Shown here piece after piece: positions 60,049-64,000 of a stretch of DNA of 64,000 nt. Position numbers and translations under genes: made by a program. The first letter of the stretch is position 1. Every line of letters starts with the position of its first letter. Source of the stretch: Halobaculum saliterrae (GTDB lineage: Archaea > Halobacteriota > Halobacteria > Halobacteriales > Haloferacaceae). The stretch is from positions 62,001 through 126,000 of the forward strand of contig NZ_WUUS01000008.1 of NCBI RefSeq assembly GCF_009831625.1, read 5' to 3'. The notes beneath the pieces were generated by a model. The model was not told the DNA's origin. It saw only the letters and a program-made list of their open reading frames with translations, and ran no database searches.

Positions 60049-60093
60049 ATGCAACGCTCAAATACCGGGAGACGCTTTTCAGAGCCACGATGA
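60049..60093 (+). CDS. Possible 14-codon leader peptide
   Basis: A short open frame encodes MQRSNTGRRFSEPR. A GGGAG ribosome site (60040-60044) lies four bases before its ATG, which is unusual in this largely leaderless genome. Its TGA overlaps the ATG of the next small gene as ATGA, the arrangement expected of translational coupling or of a regulatory upstream frame. The Arg content could permit arginine-dependent attenuation, which is speculation. A chance frame of this length is possible; the ribosome site and ATGA junction are the arguments for it. Confidence 0.4.
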   Translation: MQRSNTGRRFSEPR

Positions 60094-60227
60094 CAGAACG
60101 AACCATGGCAGACGTCAGCCACACCGCACCGCACGGTGCCTCCGCCGACCGAGTCTGGGAGCGAGGCAACGAGAAACCCGAACCCCGAGCGGACGGCGGC
60201 GACCGCGACGACCGCGACGACGACTGA
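60090..60227 (+). CDS. Small acidic protein of unknown function
   Basis: A 45-residue hydrophilic protein, MTERTMADVSHTAPHGASADRV by its first residues, with VWERGNEKPEPRADGG in the middle and an Asp/Arg-rich end (DRDDRDDD). No helix is hydrophobic enough for a membrane, and no Cys is present. ATG 60090 (coupled to the leader frame) or ATG 60105 (MADVSHT) could start it. It lies 187 bp upstream of an ABC export operon on the same strand. I do not recognise a family. It could be a small regulator or a substrate of the exporter; neither is shown. Confidence 0.55.
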   Translation: MTERTMADVSHTAPHGASADRVWERGNEKPEPRADGGDRDDRDDD

Positions 60228-60414
60228 GTTCTCACGGCGACTGATCGGCCTCCTCGCGACTACTTGCACCGGAGCGGCCGCCACGTCGTATCGGCCGATC
60301 GAAGCGCTCCGGTCGGCGAAACGCGACGACCGCGGACGCGAGACGACCGCGACGCGTTCTCACGCCCGATAGGCGCGGCGACGGCCTCTTGTCGCCGCAT
60401 GCGAATCGGACGGT

Positions 60415-61374
60415 GTGATAACCGTCGACGGCCTGCGGAAGGTGTACGGCGACTTCGTCGCCGTACAGGGGAGTACCTTCGACGTGGAGCCGGGGGAGAT
60501 ATTCGGCGTCGTCGGCCCGAACGGGGCCGGGAAGACGACGACGCTCAAGACGCTCGCGGGGCTCATCGAGCCGACGGCCGGCGCAGTCCGGGTCGCCGGC
60601 GAGCCCGCGGGCGACCCTGAGACGCGCACCGCGTTGGGCTTTCTCCCGGAGGAATCGCCGCTGTACGAGGACATGACCGCGCGGAGCTACCTCCGCTTCT
60701 TCGCCGACCTGTACGACGTGCCGCGGGAGACCGCGAACCAGCGGATCGAGACCGCGCTCGACGACCTCGAACTTGAACACCGCGACCGACGGCTCGGGGA
60801 CGTCTCGAAGGGGATGAAGCGGAAGGTCGCGATCGCGCGATCGCTGGTCAACGACCCGGACGTGCTCATCTACGACGAGCCGGCCTCCGGGCTCGACCCG
60901 CTCACGACCAACTACGTGCTGGAGTACGTGCGCGAGCTCGCCGACGCCGGCAAGACCGTACTGTTCTCGGCGCACAACCTCTATCACGTCGAGTCGGTGT
61001 GCGACCGCGTCGTGATCATGAACGAGGGCGAGATCGTCGCACGCGGCACGGTCGAGGAGATCCGCGCGGAACACGGCGAGACGACCTATCGCGTGTTCAC
61101 GACGGTCCCCGTCGACGGCAGCGAGCCCGACGGCGACCGCCACGTGTCGACCGTCGACTCGATGGACGCCGTCGAGGGGATTCGCGAGGCGGCCGCCGAC
61201 GCCGGCGGCGAGGTCGTCGACATCCGCACCCGCGAGTCGACGCTGGAGGAGATATTCCTCGACGTGGCCGGCCAGCCGATGCCCGGGAGCCGGCGTGTCT
61301 CCCCCGGCGCGACCGACGGTGACCGGAGGCGCGAGCCGTCGGAGCCGCCCGAGCCGCCGGAGGCCGCGGAGTGA
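60415..61374 (+). CDS. ABC transporter ATP-binding protein
   Basis: A 319-residue ABC ATPase of the NatA/drug-export type that powers the two ABC-2 permeases encoded next. Walker [10 protein letters not shown] begins at residue 34, a Q-loop region [12 protein letters not shown] follows, the signature is [10 protein letters not shown], Walker B is [13 protein letters not shown] and the switch His is in [11 protein letters not shown]. The C-terminal 80 residues form a regulatory tail ending in Glu/Pro repeats ([12 protein letters not shown]). Start is GTG 60415 ([11 protein letters not shown]). Its TGA overlaps the next GTG as GTGA. The signature Ser-Lys-Gly variant (usually LSGGQ) is typical of this exporter group. 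Confidence 0.92.
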   Translation: MITVDGLRKVYGDFVAVQGSTFDVEPGEIFGVVGPNGAGKTTTLKTLAGLIEPTAGAVRVAGEPAGDPETRTALGFLPEESPLYEDMTARSYLRFFADLYDVPRETANQRIETALDDLELEHRDRRLGDVSKGMKRKVAIARSLVNDPDVLIYDEPASGLDPLTTNYVLEYVRELADAGKTVLFSAHNLYHVESVCDRVVIMNEGEIVARGTVEEIRAEHGETTYRVFTTVPVDGSEPDGDRHVSTVDSMDAVEGIREAAADAGGEVVDIRTRESTLEEIFLDVAGQPMPGSRRVSPGATDGDRRREPSEPPEPPEAAE

Positions 61375-63197
61375 GCGTCTCTCCCCGGAAGCTGCTCCGG
61401 GTCGCACGCTGGGAGGTGTCCCGGGCGACCGGCAGCCTCGACCGGAGGACGGCGGTCCTCGGCGCCGTCGCGCTCCTGTTGACCCTCGGCGTCGCCGCGG
61501 GCGGCGTGCTCGCCGGCGGCGTCGCGCTCGACGAGGACATCTACGCGGTCGCGGTCAGCCCGGACAGCCCGTACCACGAGCCGGTCAGCGACTCGACCCC
61601 GCTGGAGGCGGTACCGGCGGGCGCGCCGAACGCCGACGTGTACGTCGACGACAGGGACCCGTCGGACCGGGAGGCGACCGTCTCGGTGGCGAACACGCGC
61701 AAGGGACAGGCCGCACTCGGCGCCTTCCGGTCGGCCGTCGAGCGGCACAACAACCGGCTGTTGCTCGCGGAGGAGAACCAGTCGGCCGCCTTCCCCGTCG
61801 GCGTCACCCTCAGCTACGTCGAGCGCGCGACCCAGCGGGTCGGCGCCAACGACGGGACGGCAGGGGCGGGCGGAGACGACGCGACCGGCGACGACGGAAC
61901 CGGTGACGCCGGCGGGGGCGACGCGGGCGAGGCGGGCGACGGAGCGGACGGGTCGGGGACCGGTGACGGTGGCGCCGGGAGCGGGCTCGGCGTCCCGGAC
62001 CTCGGCGGCGCGGCTGGGTCGCTGTTCGGCGGCCAGCCGACCGGGTCGCCGGCGGAGATATCGCCGCCGTTCCCGTTCTCCTCGCTCGTGCTCGCGTTCG
62101 CGTTTCTCGTGCCGATGAACTTCGTCATCCAGGCGTACGGGTCGACGATCCTCAACGAGCGGATCAACCGACGGGGCGAGCTGCTGCTCGTCGCGCCGCT
62201 GTCGCGGACCGACATCGTCGCGGGCAAGACGCTCCCGTACGCCGGGATCGCGCTCGCGGCGACGACGATCATCGCCGTCGCCGTCGGGGGCGGGCCCCTC
62301 TCGGTGGCGGCGGTGTTCCCGATCGCGCTCGTGTTCCTCGCGGCAACGTTCGTCGGCGCGATGTTCGCGCGGTCGTTCAAGGAGCTCACCTTCGTCACGG
62401 TCACGGTCTCGGTGGCGCTGACGACGTACGCGTTCGTTCCCGCGATCTTCGCGACCGTGACGCCCGTCGCGCTCATCTCGCCGCTCACGCTCGTCGTCCG
62501 CGACCTGCAGGGCGAGGCGGTGTCGATCGCGGAGTACCTGTTCTCGACGGGGCCGTTCTACCTCGTCGCGGGCACCCTGTTCGCCATGGGGGTCGGCGTC
62601 TACCGCGAGGAGGACATGTTCACCCAGCGGGCGGTGCCGCTGAAGTTCCTCGACGCGCTCGCGGTGCACCTGCACCGCCCCCGCGACGTGGCGCTGCTTG
62701 CGGCGCTGTCGATCCCGTTCGTGTTCGTCGCCGAGCTGCTCGGGATCGCCGTGTTGTTCGCGCTCCCGGAGGGCGCCGCGATCGTCGCGCTGCTCGTCGT
62801 CGTCGCGGTCGTCGAGGAGGTCGCGAAGGGCGTCGGCGTGTACGCCGGGTTCCACCAGTCGCGCTTCGAGCGCGACCTCCCCACGGCGCTGAAACTGGGC
62901 GCGCTGTCGGGCGCGGGCTTCTTCGTCGCGGAGAAGGCGACCGCCGTCGTACAGGTCGTCGGGCTCGGCTCGCTCCCGTTGGGTCAGGCAGCCTTCGGAA
63001 CTTCGGGCGTCGGGTCCGGCCTGGGCCCGGCCGCCGGCCTCGCGCTGTTGGCGCTCCCGCTCGCGCTCCACGTCGTCACGGCGGCGATCGGCGCCGTCGG
63101 CGCGACGCGAGGGCGGCGCGCGTGGGCCGGGACCCTGCTCGTCGCGATGGCGATCCACTTCGGCTACGACCTCACGGTGGTGAGCACCCTTGGATAG
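61371..63197 (+). CDS. ABC-2 permease fused to a PrsW-type intramembrane protease
   Basis: A 608-residue fusion. Residues about 1-430 form an ABC-2 permease: helix 1 near 26-50, an extracytoplasmic region including a Gly/Ala/Asp-rich linker (about 155-210), then helices around SSLVLAFAFLVPMNFVIQAYG and the conserved NERINRRGELLLVAPLSRTDIVAGK. Residues about 440-608 match the PrsW glutamic-type intramembrane protease: E482-E483-x2-K486 (VVEEVAK), F517-x3-E521 (GFFVAEKA) and H596-x3-D600 (AIHFGYD), all three motifs intact. It starts at GTG 61371, overlapping the ATPase gene. The fusion implies that export and membrane proteolysis act on one substrate or regulate each other, which is inference. 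Confidence 0.88.
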   Translation: MSVSPRKLLRVARWEVSRATGSLDRRTAVLGAVALLLTLGVAAGGVLAGGVALDEDIYAVAVSPDSPYHEPVSDSTPLEAVPAGAPNADVYVDDRDPSDREATVSVANTRKGQAALGAFRSAVERHNNRLLLAEENQSAAFPVGVTLSYVERATQRVGANDGTAGAGGDDATGDDGTGDAGGGDAGEAGDGADGSGTGDGGAGSGLGVPDLGGAAGSLFGGQPTGSPAEISPPFPFSSLVLAFAFLVPMNFVIQAYGSTILNERINRRGELLLVAPLSRTDIVAGKTLPYAGIALAATTIIAVAVGGGPLSVAAVFPIALVFLAATFVGAMFARSFKELTFVTVTVSVALTTYAFVPAIFATVTPVALISPLTLVVRDLQGEAVSIAEYLFSTGPFYLVAGTLFAMGVGVYREEDMFTQRAVPLKFLDALAVHLHRPRDVALLAALSIPFVFVAELLGIAVLFALPEGAAIVALLVVVAVVEEVAKGVGVYAGFHQSRFERDLPTALKLGALSGAGFFVAEKATAVVQVVGLGSLPLGQAAFGTSGVGSGLGPAAGLALLALPLALHVVTAAIGAVGATRGRRAWAGTLLVAMAIHFGYDLTVVSTLG

Positions 63198-64000
63198 CGA
63201 TCGCGGGGACGACGCGGGGGACGCTCCCCGGGACGCCCCGAACCCGATCCCGGGAACCGTCGCCGCGGGCGACCGTGCGAACCGGGACCCGCGCTGGACG
63301 ATCGCGAAGCGGGAGCTGGCGTCGTTGCGCTCGGAGAAGACGATCCTGCTGGCGCTGCTGATCCAACTGTTCGTGGCGGCGTTCTCGTCGTTCCTCGTGG
63401 TCGGGCTCGTCTCGCTGTACGATCCCGGCGCCGCGGCGGGCTACTCGGTCGAGACGGCCGTCGCCGGCGACGACGCCGGCGATCTCGCGGCCGCGGTCGG
63501 GGGAACCGACGGGATGGAGGCCCGGCGGTACCCGACCCGGGAAGCCGCCGTCGACGCCTTCTCCGAGGGCCGGGTCGACGCGGCGATGCTGTCGACGGCG
63601 ACCGAGCGCGGCACCGTGGAGGTCCGCGTGCTCGTTCCCGACGGCAACGTCGGGACGACGCTGGTCGTCGTCCGCGCCCGCGAGGCGCTGCGGGCGTTCG
63701 AGCGACTGGAGCGCGACCAGCGCTCCGCCTCGCTGACCGCGGAGACGCTTGAACTGCCGCCGCGGGCCGGCTCGTCGCCGTACTTCGGCTTCACCTACAC
63801 CGTGCTCGTCCCGCTGCTGTTGTTCCTCCCGGTGTTCATCGCCGGCTCGGTGACGGTCGACTCGCTCACCGAGGAACTGGAGCGCGGGACGCTGGAACTG
63901 CTCCGGGTCGCCCCCGTCACGATGACAGACATCGTCGAGGGGAAGCTGCTGGCGGCCGCCGGCCTCGCCCCGATCCAGGCGGCGCTGTGGCTCGCGCTGC
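63190..64000 (+). CDS. ABC-2 permease, 3' end cut by window edge
   Basis: The second permease of the export system, about 270 residues visible. A hydrophilic N-terminus precedes WTIAKRELASLRSEKTILLALLIQLFVAAFSSFLVVG (helix 1), a large extracytoplasmic domain, then YTVLVPLLLFLPVFIAGSVTVDSLTEELERGTLELLRVAPVTMTDIVEGKLL, the ABC-2 signature with the coupling segment, matching the permease half of the preceding protein. No in-frame ATG or GTG exists near the start; TTG 63190, overlapping the upstream stop by eight bases, is the best start. The remaining helices lie beyond the window. Confidence 0.85.
   Translation, partial: MDSDRGDDAGDAPRDAPNPIPGTVAAGDRANRDPRWTIAKRELASLRSEKTILLALLIQLFVAAFSSFLVVGLVSLYDPGAAAGYSVETAVAGDDAGDLAAAVGGTDGMEARRYPTREAAVDAFSEGRVDAAMLSTATERGTVEVRVLVPDGNVGTTLVVVRAREALRAFERLERDQRSASLTAETLELPPRAGSSPYFGFTYTVLVPLLLFLPVFIAGSVTVDSLTEELERGTLELLRVAPVTMTDIVEGKLLAAAGLAPIQAALWLAL

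Overview
This window is GC-rich archaeal chromosome from a halophile of the class Halobacteria. The evidence is the acidic proteins, archaeal information-processing genes (rps2, rpoD, rpoK, rpoN, rpl18e, Dna2-like and Lhr-type helicases), an archaeal mevalonate branch (isopentenyl phosphate kinase), a GHMP-type archaeal shikimate kinase, haloarchaeal-style histidine kinases and transducers, and TATA elements about 27 nt upstream of start codons that fit leaderless transcription. Genus cannot be fixed from sequence reading alone. I see no CRISPR array, insertion sequence, rRNA operon or replication origin. Both window edges cut genes: an alpha/beta hydrolase at the left and an ABC-2 permease at the right.

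Layout. 1-11 kb: a hydrolase and a ring-cleaving-dioxygenase-like VOC protein diverge around a perfect 17-bp palindrome. These are followed by a Dna2-like nuclease-helicase, a YdbS/YdbT membrane pair, an Lhr-type helicase and an RNase Z-like hydrolase. 11-16 kb: an EamA permease, a histidine kinase, a mevalonate kinase/isopentenyl phosphate kinase operon and a small STAS-like protein. 16.4-22.6 kb (minus strand): a core information-processing block reading tRNA-Ser(GCU), rps13, rps4, rps11, rpoD, tRNA-Leu(CAG), rpl18e, rpl13, rps9, rpoN, rpoK, eno, rps2, most of it in overlapping or abutting frames. 22.8-30 kb: a PAS-GAF histidine kinase, methylmalonate-semialdehyde dehydrogenase, glutamyl-tRNA synthetase, a MaoC hydratase, and trmJ with a Cys-rich partner. 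30-38 kb: pterin/folate genes (folP-like, mptE-like), photolyase, a DJ-1/PfpI protein, an MFS carrier, superoxide dismutase, cytidine deaminase and two small membrane proteins.

38-46.8 kb is metabolic: a GNAT protein, an SDR dehydrogenase, an acyl-CoA synthetase convergent with a degenerate half-size relative, purM, and a ThDP-enzyme/aldehyde-dehydrogenase operon. A 350-bp repeat- and hairpin-rich spacer separates purM from that operon. 46.9-51 kb holds a TraB-family protein overlapping an M50 (site-2-type) protease, a DUF151 nuclease-like protein, a small unknown and a hotdog thioesterase. 51-60 kb holds a chemotaxis-type transducer, a Tat-lipoprotein HtrA protease, several small haloarchaeal proteins including a 44-residue zinc finger, the aroK-aroQ pair, a DUF2891 protein and a beta-carbonic anhydrase.

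The right end (60-64 kb) is the most unusual part. An AT-rich inverted-repeat promoter precedes a possible 14-codon leader peptide coupled by ATGA to a 45-residue acidic protein. An ABC-2 export system follows, whose first permease is fused at its C-terminus to a complete PrsW-type intramembrane protease domain. The fusion is directly visible; any functional link between the small protein and the exporter is a hypothesis.
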